A DNA stretch of 64,000 bases from Candidatus Methylophosphatis roskildensis (lineage in GTDB: Bacteria; Pseudomonadota; Gammaproteobacteria; Burkholderiales; Rhodocyclaceae), in contig JADJEV010000005.1 in NCBI GenBank assembly GCA_016708905.1, positions 434,001-498,000 of the forward strand. The letters run 5' to 3'. The notes under the pieces were generated by a model. It worked only from the letters and a program-made list of their open reading frames with translations, made no database searches and was not told the origin of the DNA. Positions within the stretch are counted from its first letter, which is position 1, and each line of letters begins with the position of its first letter. Made by a program: the position numbers and the translations under genes. Of this stretch, positions 27,293 to 36,800 are shown in pieces.

Positions 27293-28471
27293 GTGCAGCG
27301 ATACCCGATACCCGTCATTGTCATCGCGCAGCTCTTCGGCACGTCACTGTGGTTTTCCGCCAATGCCGCCTCCGACGATCTCGCCCGCACCTGGGGCACC
27401 ACGGCCTCCGACATCGGCTGGCTGACCAATGCGGTTCAACTCGGCTTCATCAGCGGCACGCTGGGATTCGCGGTCAGCGGTCTGGCCGACCGCTACGCCG
27501 CGAGCCGCATTTTCGCGGTCTGCGCGGTGGCGGGCGCGGCCTGCAATGCCGGCTTCGCCCTGCTCGCGCAGGGCTTGCAGAGCGGGCTGGCGTTCCGCTT
27601 CGCGGTCGGGCTCGCGCTCGCCGGTGTCTATCCTTTGGGCATGAAGCTGGTGGTGAGCTGGGCACCCGAGCGCGCCGGTCACGCGCTGGCCCAACTGGTC
27701 GGCATGCTCACCCTGGGCACCGCCTTGCCGCACCTGACGCGGCTCGTCGGCGCCGGCTGGCCGTGGCAGGCGGTGATACTGACCTCATCGATCCTGGCAC
27801 TCGCCGCCGCGGCAGCGATCGCCGCACTCGGCGACGGGCCGCACCTGAAGCGCCGGGATGGCCAACCGCACCTCAAACTGGGGCGCGTTTTCCTGGCGTT
27901 CACCAATCGTGATTTCCGCGCCTCGGCTCTCGGCTATTTCGGCCATCAATGGGAGCTCTACGCGTTCTGGACCATCGTGCCGATACTCGCCAGCCAGTCG
28001 GCGCTGCCGGCGCGCACCGGCTGGAACCTGTCGGCATTGGCATTCGCGATCATCGGGATCGGCGCCGCCGGCTGCCTGCTCGGCGGGGAGATTTCGCAGC
28101 GCGTCGGCAGCGCGCGCGTGGCGTCCGTGGCGCTCGCGCTGTCGGGCGCCTGCTGCGTTGCGTTCCCGCTGCTCGCTCCGCTGCTGCCGGCGTGGGCGCT
28201 GCTTGCGCTGATGCTGCTGTGGGGCGCGGCGGTGGTGGCCGATTCGCCGCAGTACTCGGCGATATCGGCGCGCGCCTGCCCGCCGGAGATCGTCGGCTCG
28301 GCGCTGGCGATCCAGAATTCGATCGGCTTCGCCATCACGGTCGGCTCGATCGCGCTGGCAAGCCATCTGGTCGGCGACATCGGCGCCAGGGTCGCCTGGT
28401 GGCTGGCCCCCGGCCCGCTGCTCGGCCTGATCGCACTGGCGCCGCTGTGGCGGCAATCGAACCGCCGATGA
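27293..28471 (+). CDS. MFS transporter
   Basis: 392 residues, 12 predicted helices; start GTG at 27293 (MQRYPIPVIVIAQLFGTSLW). The loop between helices 2 and 3 has SGLADRYAASRIFAVCAVAG (the MFS GxxaDRxg/RR motif A in degenerate form). Resembles the NarK/nitrate-like or CynX-type 12-TM permeases with PQYSAISARACPPEIVGSAL near helix 10. Substrate unknown. Stops 76 bases before pyrF. Confidence 0.85.
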   Translation: MQRYPIPVIVIAQLFGTSLWFSANAASDDLARTWGTTASDIGWLTNAVQLGFISGTLGFAVSGLADRYAASRIFAVCAVAGAACNAGFALLAQGLQSGLAFRFAVGLALAGVYPLGMKLVVSWAPERAGHALAQLVGMLTLGTALPHLTRLVGAGWPWQAVILTSSILALAAAAAIAALGDGPHLKRRDGQPHLKLGRVFLAFTNRDFRASALGYFGHQWELYAFWTIVPILASQSALPARTGWNLSALAFAIIGIGAAGCLLGGEISQRVGSARVASVALALSGACCVAFPLLAPLLPAWALLALMLLWGAAVVADSPQYSAISARACPPEIVGSALAIQNSIGFAITVGSIALASHLVGDIGARVAWWLAPGPLLGLIALAPLWRQSNRR

Positions 28472-28547
28472 CGCCGGACGAGCAAGTCCGTATCATGCGT
28501 GCCGCGCAGCAAATGCCCGGCTGCACTTCCGGGAATCAGGACCATCG

Positions 28548-29375
28548 ATGAACTTCACCACCGCCCTGGCCACCGCCTGGCAAACGCGCAACAGCCTGCT
28601 GTGCGTCGGGCTCGATCCCGAGCCGGCGAAATTCCCCGCCCACCTGAAGGACGAGCCGGATGCGATTTTCCGCTTCTGCCGCGAGATCGCCGATGCCACC
28701 GCCGATCTGGTGTGCTGCTTCAAGCCGCAGATTGCCCATTTTGCCGCCAATCGCGCGGAGGACGCGCTGGAACGGCTGATCGCCCACATTCACGCGCATC
28801 ACCCCGGCACGCCGGTGATCCTCGACGCCAAGCGCGGCGACATCGGCAGCACCGCCGAGCAGTACGCCAGGGAAGCCTTCGAGCGCTACCAGGCCGACGC
28901 GCTGACGGTCAATCCCTACCTCGGGCGCGACTCGGTCGAGCCCTACCTCGCGCATGCCGACAAGGGCGTCGTCCTGCTCTGCCGGACCTCCAACCCCGGC
29001 GGCAGCGACCTGCAGGCCTGCGAAGTCGCGCGCGAATCCGGCGGCACCGAACGGCTCTACGAACGTGTCGCGCGGCTGGTCGCCACCAGTTGGAACCGCA
29101 ACGGCAATTGCGCACTGGTGGTGGGCGCGACTTTCCCGCACGAACTCGCGCGGGTGCGCGAACTCACCGGCGACCTGCCGCTGCTGGTGCCCGGCATCGG
29201 CGCACAAGGCGGCGACATCGAGGCGACGGTCACAGCCGGCCGCAGCAACGCCGGCAGCGGGCTGATGATCAGCTCGTCGCGCGCGATCCTCTATGCGGGC
29301 TCGGGCGAGGATTTCGCCGCCGCGTCGCGCCGCGCCGCGCTGGAAACCCGCGACGCGATAAACCTCTGGCGCTGA
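28548..29375 (+). CDS. pyrF: Orotidine 5'-phosphate decarboxylase
   Basis: 275-residue OMP decarboxylase of the longer bacterial/mycobacterial subfamily (PyrF type 2). It catalyses OMP to UMP, the last step of de novo pyrimidine synthesis. Catalytic motif VILDAKRGDIGSTAEQYA (Asp-Lys-Asp), substrate loops SLLCVGLDPEP, TVNPYLGRDSVEPYL and the phosphate-binding LLVPGIGAQGGD are present. Length and start (ATG after a TCGATG context) are normal. Single-gene unit followed by a palindromic repeat. Confidence 0.96.
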   Translation: MNFTTALATAWQTRNSLLCVGLDPEPAKFPAHLKDEPDAIFRFCREIADATADLVCCFKPQIAHFAANRAEDALERLIAHIHAHHPGTPVILDAKRGDIGSTAEQYAREAFERYQADALTVNPYLGRDSVEPYLAHADKGVVLLCRTSNPGGSDLQACEVARESGGTERLYERVARLVATSWNRNGNCALVVGATFPHELARVRELTGDLPLLVPGIGAQGGDIEATVTAGRSNAGSGLMISSSRAILYAGSGEDFAAASRRAALETRDAINLWR

Positions 29376-29380
29376 GCATG

Positions 29381-29491
29381 GCTGGAAGCCGCATGGATAG
29401 GCAGTCTACCGGCATGCACCCCGCTTATCTTCTGTCCACGCGGCTCTCGGCGATACGCCTTTGTAAAGCGCCTGTCCATGCGGCCTCCGGC
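29381..29491. repeat. 111-bp dispersed palindromic repeat, copy A
   Basis: Left arm CTGGAAGCCGCATGGATAGGC (start 29382) pairs with right arm GCCTGTCCATGCGGCCTCCG. Same length and arms as the copies at 42830-42940 and 63627-63737. Lies just after pyrF and before msrB. Confidence 0.8.
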
Positions 29492-29609
29492 CGATTCGTC
29501 GAGACAGCCCGAATGTAAGGAGCAGCCGGGTCGGCCGGTCTGATTCTGCAATGGCGCGCGAACTTTCGCGCCCCCGCCTGCTCGAAAACAGGCGAACCCG
29601 GAGAGTGCA

Positions 29610-30116
29610 ATGAACCGCAGAGAATCACTGACATGGCTCGCCGCAGCGTCGGCACTAGCGGCTTACGGCCTGCGCGCCGCGTTTGCCGGCGACGGTGCGA
29701 AGCCCGCGCTGACCAAGACCAAGGCCGAGTGGCAGGCGCTGCTCGCCCCGGCCGCCTACAAGGTGCTGTTCGAGGAAGACACCGAGCGGGCGGGCAGCAG
29801 CCCGCTCAATTCCGAGAAGCGTGACGGCACCTACGTCTGCGCCGCGTGCAGGCTGCCGCTGTTCGACAGCAAGCACAAGTACGAAAGCGGCACCGGCTGG
29901 CCGAGCTTCTGGCAGCCCTTGCCGGATGCGATCGGCACCCGCACCGACTACAAGCTGATCTACCCACGCACCGAGTACCACTGCGCGCGCTGCGGCGGCC
30001 ATCAGGGCCACGTGTTCGGCGACGGCCCGCCGCCGACCGGCAAGCGCTATTGCAACAACGGCGTCGCCCTCGCCTTCGTGCCGCGCGGCGAGCAGCTACC
30101 GGCGCTGCGCACATGA
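29610..30116 (+). CDS. msrB: Peptide-methionine (R)-S-oxide reductase, exported
   Basis: 168 residues. N-terminus MNRRESLTWLAAASALAAYG has a twin-arginine-like motif (NRRESLTWL) and a hydrophobic stretch, so the enzyme is probably periplasmic. The SelR domain has two zinc CxxC pairs (CAAC, CARC), GTGWPSFWQP and the catalytic RYCNNGVALAF. It reduces Met-R-sulfoxide in damaged proteins. Overlaps msrA by 4 bases (ATGA): a two-gene repair operon covering both sulfoxide stereoisomers. Confidence 0.95.
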   Translation: MNRRESLTWLAAASALAAYGLRAAFAGDGAKPALTKTKAEWQALLAPAAYKVLFEEDTERAGSSPLNSEKRDGTYVCAACRLPLFDSKHKYESGTGWPSFWQPLPDAIGTRTDYKLIYPRTEYHCARCGGHQGHVFGDGPPPTGKRYCNNGVALAFVPRGEQLPALRT

Positions 30117-30841
30117 GGCCGCATCGACCAACCGCTGTGCTGCTGTGCGCCGTCGCATTGACGCTGGCCGGCTGCGTCTCGGGCGCCGACGCGATAAAGC
30201 CGATTCCGGCTGGCGCCGCCAACGCGGTCTTTGCCGGTGGCTGCTTCTGGTGCCTGGAGTTCGATTTCGAGAATCTGCCCGGCGTGTACGAGGTGGAGTC
30301 CGGCTACACCGCCGGCCATACCGCCAACCCGACCTACTACCAGGTCGCCTTCGGCGGCACCGGCCATACCGAGGCAGTGCGCGTGTACTACGATCCGGCC
30401 AGGCTGACCTATACCCAGTTGCTGGTCTACTTCTGGCACCACATCGATCCGACGGTGAAGGACCGGCAATTCTGCGACCAGGGGGATCAGTATCGCAGCG
30501 GCATCTACTGGCAGAACGAGGCCGAACGCGAGGCCGCCGAATCGAGCCGCGAGGCCTTGCTGAAGAGCGGCAGATTTCCCGCCATCTACACCGAGATCGC
30601 GCCGGCCACCACCTTCTATCGCGCCGAGGAATATCACCAGGACTACTACAAGAAGAATCCGGTCCGCTATACCTACTACCGCGCCGGCTGCGGGCGCGAT
30701 GCCCGGGTGGCCCAGGTGTGGGGCACGCCATCGGCCAGCACCCTTCCCGCGCAGCCGCAAAGCCTGTCGCTCTACCCGATGACGCCGGCGCCTTTCGCTC
30801 CGCGCGCCGCGCCACCCGAGGGCAACAGACCGGCCCAATGA
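30113..30841 (+). CDS. msrA: Peptide-methionine (S)-S-oxide reductase, lipoprotein
   Basis: 242 residues. Lipobox LTLAGC (Cys at residue 19) indicates a lipid-anchored envelope form. The MsrA active site GGCFWCLEFDF follows, then GYTAGHTANPTYYQV, GGTGHTEAVRVYYDP and HHIDPTVKDRQFCDQGDQYR, all strongly conserved. C-terminus has an extra Pro-rich tail of about 45 residues. With the Tat-like MsrB this supplies methionine repair outside the cytoplasm. Confidence 0.95.
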   Translation: MRPHRPTAVLLCAVALTLAGCVSGADAIKPIPAGAANAVFAGGCFWCLEFDFENLPGVYEVESGYTAGHTANPTYYQVAFGGTGHTEAVRVYYDPARLTYTQLLVYFWHHIDPTVKDRQFCDQGDQYRSGIYWQNEAEREAAESSREALLKSGRFPAIYTEIAPATTFYRAEEYHQDYYKKNPVRYTYYRAGCGRDARVAQVWGTPSASTLPAQPQSLSLYPMTPAPFAPRAAPPEGNRPAQ

Positions 30842-30878
30842 CGTATCCTTGGGTCTGCGACATCGTTCGTGCAGACCC

Positions 30879-31904
30879 ATGACCAATCAATACCAGCCTT
30901 TACACCCGCCGACCCGGTACGAAATCGCCGCCTGGATCATCACCGGCGCGGTGCTTCTGCTGCTGCTGCCGCTGCACCTGCTCGGCGCGCTGCTGGCCGG
31001 CCTGCTGGTTCATCAACTGACGCACCTGCTGGTGCCGCTGATCCGCCGCCGAATCACCGACGATCGCGCCAAGCTGGTCAGCGTCGGCCTGTTGTCCGCA
31101 TTGATCGTCGGCGCGGTCGTCGGCGGAATCTTCGGGTTGATCGCGTTCTTTCGCAGCGACGCGGGCAGCCTGTCGACGCTGCTCGGCAAGATGGCGGAGA
31201 TCCTGGAAAGTTCGCGCGCCTCGCTGCCGCATTGGGTGGTCGAGCACATGCCGGAGAACACCGACGCGCTGCAGAAGGGCATGGTCGGCTGGTTGCGCTC
31301 GCACACCGGCGAGCTGCAGATTTTCGGCAAGGAGGCCGCCCGCGGATTCGCCCACATCCTGGTCGGGCTGGTGATCGGCGCAATGCTGGCGCTCTACGAA
31401 GTTCAGCCGATTGCCGCCTACCGGCCGCTCGCCCGCGCGCTGATCGAGCGCGCGGCGCGGCTGGCCGAGGCATTTCGCCGCATCGTGTTTGCGCAGATGC
31501 GGATCAGCGCCATCAACACCGCCTTCACTGCGCTTTATCTCGCCGTCTTGCTGCCGCTGTTCGGGGTGCACCTGCCGCTGACCAAGACGCTGATCGCCGT
31601 CACCTTCATCGCCGGCCTGCTGCCGGTGATCGGCAACCTGATCTCGAACACCGTGATCGTGGTGGTGAGTCTGGCCCATTCGCCGCAGACCGCGATCGCC
31701 TCGCTGGTGTTCCTGATCGTCATCCACAAGCTCGAGTATTTCCTCAACGCGCGGATCGTCGGTTCGCAGATCCAGGCGCGCGCCTGGGAGCTCCTGCTGG
31801 CGATGCTGGCGATGGATGCCGCCTTCGGCCTGCCCGGCGTGGTCGCCGCACCGATCTATTACGCCTACCTGAAGAACGAACTGTCATCGCGCGGACTGGT
31901 CTAG
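30879..31904 (+). CDS. AI-2E family (PF01594) membrane protein
   Basis: 341 residues with about eight helices: IAAWIITGAVLLLLLPLHLL, LVSVGLLSALIVGAVVGGIF, then a soluble loop (HMPENTDALQKGMVGWL), and the C-terminal core FIAGLLPVIGNLISNTVIVV, LVFLIVIHKLEYFLNARIVG and AMDAAFGLPGVVAAPIYYAY, which is the family signature. Members export autoinducer-2 (TqsA), or act as antiporters or other exporters; the role here is open. ATG at 30879 is preferred over an upstream GTG. Confidence 0.88.
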   Translation: MTNQYQPLHPPTRYEIAAWIITGAVLLLLLPLHLLGALLAGLLVHQLTHLLVPLIRRRITDDRAKLVSVGLLSALIVGAVVGGIFGLIAFFRSDAGSLSTLLGKMAEILESSRASLPHWVVEHMPENTDALQKGMVGWLRSHTGELQIFGKEAARGFAHILVGLVIGAMLALYEVQPIAAYRPLARALIERAARLAEAFRRIVFAQMRISAINTAFTALYLAVLLPLFGVHLPLTKTLIAVTFIAGLLPVIGNLISNTVIVVVSLAHSPQTAIASLVFLIVIHKLEYFLNARIVGSQIQARAWELLLAMLAMDAAFGLPGVVAAPIYYAYLKNELSSRGLV

Positions 31905-32022
31905 CAAACGAACCGGCGGTATCGGCGAAACATTCGCCGGCTAAAGTTTCCTCGGCGACAGTCGTTACCCGTTCGACGACGTGCGTAGCTTCAGCGCACG
32001 CCACCCTTTTCAGGACTCGAGC

Positions 32023-32352
32023 ATGCCCTACATCCGCACCGACAACTCCGGCAACGTCATCTCGCTGCACCGCGACCCGAGTGGCGACGCGGCCGAGCCG
32101 GTGGCCGCCGGCGACCCGCGCGTGGCGGAATTCCTCGGCCGCGAAGTGGTCGGCCCGAACGGCGAGTTTCTCTCGCTCGACCTCGACCTGATTCGCGTGC
32201 TCGAAGATCTCGTCGATGTGCTGATCGAACGCAACGTCATCACCTTTACCGACCTTCCGGCAGCCGCGCAGGAAAAAATCTTCCGCCGCCGCAGCAAGCG
32301 CGAGCGACACGCCGACGGCGGTATCCTGGTCGATAGCCTCAGGCTGTTCTAG
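32023..32352 (+). CDS. Conserved small protein (labelled tryptophan synthase beta-like), 109 residues
   Basis: MPYIRTDNSGNVISLHRDPS start with an acidic middle and the conserved LDLIRVLEDLVDVLIERNVI, TFTDLPAAAQEKIFRRRSKR. I recall small gammaproteobacterial proteins with this pattern carried in databases as tryptophan synthase subunit beta-like proteins; the name is not functional evidence, since nothing resembles TrpB. The function is unknown. Stand-alone gene. Confidence 0.75.
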   Translation: MPYIRTDNSGNVISLHRDPSGDAAEPVAAGDPRVAEFLGREVVGPNGEFLSLDLDLIRVLEDLVDVLIERNVITFTDLPAAAQEKIFRRRSKRERHADGGILVDSLRLF

Positions 32353-32434
32353 ACGATTCACGGCGGTTTCCGCCGGACACCAGCCCGTGATCGACGGCGG
32401 GATACGCAAAAGTGCTTTGCCAAGAGCCCGCCGA

Positions 32435-32475
32435 GATCTTACAAATCCACGAACATTTCGTGGATTTGTAAGATC
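32435..32475. repeat. Perfect 19-bp inverted repeat with 3-base loop
   Basis: GATCTTACAAATCCACGAA, loop CAT, then the exact complement ending at 32475. AT-rich in a GC-rich region and not followed by a T tract in either direction, so not a standard intrinsic terminator. It lies in a 417-base gap (32353-32769) that otherwise holds only the vapBC promoter region. Confidence 0.75.
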
Positions 32476-32722
32476 CGCTAGCGGCTCTCCCCCCGATTCT
32501 GCGAAGCCCTGATGACGGTCGAAATCCCTTCGAGTCGCGGTTGGTTGTAGATGCAGCGCAAGCCTTCGAGTATGAATGCGAGGACTTGCGTGACCCGCCC
32601 CGATGAACAAGACCACACAGGTTTCACTCGCGCGCCAGCGCTTCCAGGTTCCCCCCGGAAGCCTCAGTACGCAACGTCCGCCACGCCGCATGCGCCGAAT
32701 TGCAGCTCAGACGGCCCGCCGA

Positions 32723-32741
32723 TAGAATACAGAAATCTGTA
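32723..32741 (+). promoter_or_regulatory. Likely vapBC promoter -10 and operator palindrome
   Basis: TAGAAT at 32723-32728 resembles a -10 box. Overlapping it is TACAGA-AA-TCTGTA (32728-32741), an inverted repeat of six-base arms. VapB antitoxins bind such palindromes to autoregulate their operon; the vapB ATG begins 29 bases further on. Confidence 0.5.
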
Positions 32742-32769
32742 CGCACAATTCCTTTCTCGATGCCATGCC

Positions 32770-33009
32770 ATGAAGACCACACTCGATCTCAACGACGCGT
32801 TGCTAACCGAGGCTAAAGCCTTGGCTGCTCAGCAGCGCACGAGCCTCACCCGCTTGATCGAAGAAGGGCTGCAACTGCGTCTGCGCGCACAGCGGGCACC
32901 GGCTCGATCCTCGCGCCTTCCCGTCTATCGTGGCAAAGGCGGGCTGGCTCCGGGGCTCGACGGACTGAGCAACAAGGCTCTGCTGGACGCCGCGGATCGT
33001 GACGCCTGA
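32770..33009 (+). CDS. vapB: VapB-type antitoxin
   Basis: 79-residue type II antitoxin. MKTTLDLNDALLTEAKALAA starts a ribbon-helix-helix DNA-binding domain common in DUF2191/VapB antitoxins; the Arg-rich C-terminal part (RLPVYRGKGGLAPGLDGLS) would wrap the toxin. ATG at 32770 is the natural start. Overlaps vapC by 11 bases. A palindrome 29 bases upstream is the probable operator. Confidence 0.85.
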   Translation: MKTTLDLNDALLTEAKALAAQQRTSLTRLIEEGLQLRLRAQRAPARSSRLPVYRGKGGLAPGLDGLSNKALLDAADRDA

Positions 33010-33433
33010 CGTCAACGTGTTGGTCGCGGCCTCGCGCAGCGATCATCCGCACCACGCTGTGGCCCGCACTTGGCTGGAACGAGCGATCGCCGATGCGAGT
33101 CAGGGAACACCCCTGAAGTTGCAACCCATGGTCATTGCAAGTTTTCTGCGGCTCGTCACGCATCCACGAATATTCATCCAGCCGACACCCATGTCCGAAG
33201 CCTTGCGCTTCGTCGACGCGCTGCTGAGCGCACCGGGCGTAGAGCAACCGGCGCTGGGTGCCGAGTGGCCAGACCTGCGCAGGCTGTGCGCCGACAAGGC
33301 GCTCGCCGCCAATGACGTGCCCGATGCATGGCTGGCCGCTGCGGTCATGCAACAGGCCGAGCATCTGGTCAGCTTCGACGCCGACTTCAGGCGCCTGCTG
33401 CCAAGAGCCAGGTTCACCCGGCTCACCGTATGA
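32999..33433 (+). CDS. vapC: VapC-type PIN-domain ribonuclease toxin
   Basis: 144 residues, start GTG at 32999 within the end of vapB. PIN-domain acidic residues are present: Asp4 in TPDVNVLVAA, Asp in ANDVPDAWLAAA, and Asp in LVSFDADFRRLL. The length is typical. Expected to be a Mg2+-dependent RNase, held inactive by VapB. The module appears intact. Confidence 0.88.
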   Translation: MTPDVNVLVAASRSDHPHHAVARTWLERAIADASQGTPLKLQPMVIASFLRLVTHPRIFIQPTPMSEALRFVDALLSAPGVEQPALGAEWPDLRRLCADKALAANDVPDAWLAAAVMQQAEHLVSFDADFRRLLPRARFTRLTV

Positions 33434-33849
33434 CTCGCGATGCAACGATGCAATCGGTCAGCGTTTGGTCGGCCCGCAAGCAGCGGCCAAGAATCTCCGC
33501 CCGGGGCGCACGACCGTCAGGGAGACAGACGCCCCGTGTCGAGACCTCAAACCCTCTGGAAGCGTGACTTGTTGTCCATGATCGTCGTCTTGCCGCGCCG
33601 GTTCGATCCGCCGGGTGTCACCGGCGCCACGTCGCCGGCGAACTGCCCGAAGTCGAGACGGATCTCATCGATTCCCATCCCGTCGCGAATGCCGCGGAGG
33701 CCTTTCGGTCGCGGTCTTCACCCGGAGCAGGCTGCTCTGGCACCGGCGGCGTGGGGCCACGGCGGTAGAATGTGCGCTTCCGGTCACGGTGAGTCTTCGC
33801 CGCGCTCTACCGCTCACATTCGCTTCGCCACCCCGCCGCACTCACCCGC
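33434..33849. other. Intergenic region upstream of uvrA with a short minus-strand coding remnant
   Basis: 416 bases with no full gene. On the minus strand 33678-33547 reads MGIDEIRLDFGQFAGDVAPV, continuing TPGGSNRRGKTTIMDNKSRF with a stop, 43 residues that look coding but match no family I know; the frame stays open upstream without a start signal. A -10-like TAGAAT lies at about 33765, before uvrA. Confidence 0.35.
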
Positions 33850-36800
33850 ATGTCGACTGACAAGAACGACGCCATCCGCATCCATGGCGCGCGCCAGAAC
33901 AACCTCAAGAACCTCAATCTCGACCTCCCCCTCAACGAGTTGATCGTCGTCACCGGCGTGTCCGGCTCGGGCAAGTCCTCGCTGGTGTTCGACACGCTGT
34001 ACGCCGAAGGCCAGCGCCGCTATGTCGAGACCTTCTCGCCCTATGCGCGGCAGTTTCTCGACCGCATGGACAAGCCGGCAGTCGACCGGATTGAGGGAAT
34101 TCCGCCCGCCATCGCAATCGACCAGACCAACCCGGTGCGCACCTCGCGCTCGACGGTCGGCACCATGACCGAGTTGAACGATCACATCAAGCTGCTCTAC
34201 GCGCGCGCCGGCCATCTGCACTGCCGCGCCTGCGGCAAGCCGGTGCGGCGCGACACGCCGGAATCGATCTGCGACGACCTGCTCGCGCGCGCCGCCACCG
34301 CCGGCGACCCGCGGCTGATCGTGACGTTCCCGATCAGCGTGCCGAAAAATTTTTCCGAGGCCGAGGTCGAGCAACTGCTCAATGCGCAGGGCTACACGCG
34401 CATCCATGCGCGCGAGGGCAACGTGCTTCATGTAGTGCAGGACCGCTTTCGCGCCGCGGGTGCCGAGCGCGCGCGCATCGTCGAGGCGATCGAAGCCGCG
34501 CTGCGCGTGGGTGCGGGGCGGGTGAATGTGGTGGTGGTGGTGGTGGAGGCGGGTGAGGATGCGGCGCTCGAACGACAAGCGACCTGGCACTACTCCACCG
34601 ACCTGCACTGCGCCGATGACGACCTGCACTACAGCGACCCGTCGCCGTCGCTGTTTTCCTTCAACTCGCCGATCGGCGCCTGCGAAACCTGCCGCGGCTT
34701 CGGCCGCGTGATCGGCATCGACTTCGGACTGGTGATCCCGGACACCGCGAAGTCGCTCGCAGGCGGCGCGATCAAACCCTGGCAGACCGAGAGCTACAAC
34801 GAATCGCAGCGCGATCTGGCACTGCATGCCGGCAAGCGCGGCGTGGCGATGGACATCCCGTGGCGCGACCTGCCCGAGGAACATCGCAACTGGGTGCTCG
34901 AAGGCGATCCGGATTTCCGGAGCTGGGAGAAATCCTGGCCCGGCAAGTGGTATGGCGTGCGGCGCTTTTTCGCCTGGCTGGAAACCAAGGCCTACAAGAT
35001 GCATATCCGCGTGCTGCTCTCCAGGTATCGCGCCTACACGCCGTGCACCGCATGCGGCGGCGCGCGCCTCAAGCCCGATGCGCTGCTGTGGCGCGTCGGC
35101 ACGCTGGCCGATGCGAACACCGCGCTCGGTCCGTTCACCCGCTATCGCCCGCCCGGTGCGCGCTTCGACCACGCCACGCTGCAGCGCCTGGCCGGTCTGT
35201 CGATCCACGACCTGATGCTGCTGCCGGTCGAGCGCGTCAGAACCTTCTTCGACGATCTGCACCTGCCGGCGCCGCTCGACGAGGCGACCGACCTGCTACT
35301 GGCCGAGATCCGCGCGCGAGTGCGCTACCTGTGCGAAGTCGGCCTCGGCTACCTGACGCTCGACCGCCAGTCGCGCACCCTCTCAGGCGGCGAAGTCCAG
35401 CGCATCAATCTCACCACCGCGCTCGGTACCTCGCTGGTGAACACGCTCTTCGTCCTGGATGAACCGTCGATCGGCCTCCACCCGCGCGACATGGGCCAGG
35501 TCATCGCCGTGATGCACCGCCTGCGCGATGCCGGCAACTCGATCGTCGTAGTCGAACACGATCCGCAGATCATGTGCGAGGCCGATCGCCTACTCGACAT
35601 CGGCCCGGGCCCCGGCGAGCGTGGCGGCAACGTGGTGTTCAACGGCACGCCGATTGAACTGCGCGCTGCGCACACGCTGACCGCCGAATACCTGTCGGGG
35701 CGCAAACGTGCCGATGCCGGCGTGAAATCGCGCGTGCCCAAACCCTCCACGCCCAGACTGGTCCTCGAAGGCGCGAGCGAGCACAACCTGAAGGGGGTCG
35801 ACGTCGATATTCCGCTCGGCCATCTGGTCTGCGTGACCGGCGTCTCCGGTTCGGGCAAGTCGACGCTGATCCAGGACGTGCTCTACCCGGCGCTGCTGAA
35901 GAAGAAGGGCAAGCCGACCGAAGCACCGGGCGCCCACGCGCGCCTGCTCGGCGACGACTGGCTGGCCGAAGTCGTGATGGTCGACCAGACGCCGATCGGC
36001 AAGAGCTCGCGCTCCAACCCGGCCAGCTACGTCGGCGCCTTCGATGCCATCCGCAAACTGTTCGCCGACGCCCCGCAGGCGAAGGAACGCGGCTACACCG
36101 CCGGCACCTTCTCGTTCAATGCCGGCAACGGCCGCTGCCCGACCTGCTCGGGCTCGGGCTTCGAGCACGTCGAGATGCAGTTCCTCTCCGACGTCTATCT
36201 GCGCTGCCCCGATTGCGACGGCACCCGCTACCGCGCCGAAGTGCGCGAGGTCAAGCTCGACGGCAGGTCGATTGCCGATGCGCTCGACATGACGGTCAGC
36301 GAAGCGGTGGCCTTTTTCGCCGCGCATCCCGAGGTCAGGCGCGCGCTGCAGCCGCTGGCCGATGTCGGCCTCGAATACCTGCGGCTGGGCCAGCCGGTGC
36401 CCACGCTGTCCGGCGGCGAGGCGCAGCGCCTCAAGCTCGCCGGCCACCTGGTCGACTCGGGCGCACCGCCGAAGGGCCTGTTGAAGCGCGGCAAGCTGTT
36501 CCTGTTCGACGAGCCGACCACCGGCCTGCATTTCGACGACACCGCCAGGCTGCTGCGCGCCTTCCGCCAGTTGATCGACGCCGGGCATTCGCTGATCGTC
36601 ATCGAGCACAATCTCGACGTCATCCGCGCCGCCGACTGGATCATCGATCTCGGCCCGGAAGGCGGCGAGGCCGGCGGCGAACTGCTGTGCGCCGGCACGC
36701 CGGATACCGTGATGGCCTGCGCCGCCTCGCATACCGGCACCGCGCTGCGCGAGTACCTAGCGTCTTTCACCGAACATCGCCCACTGCTGCTGGCGGCCGA

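Noticed and set aside
34520..34560. GTG-rich microsatellite in uvrA coding for a Val run
   Set aside because: Short low-complexity stretch in frame, seven Val codons or fewer; no sign of slippage or frame change.
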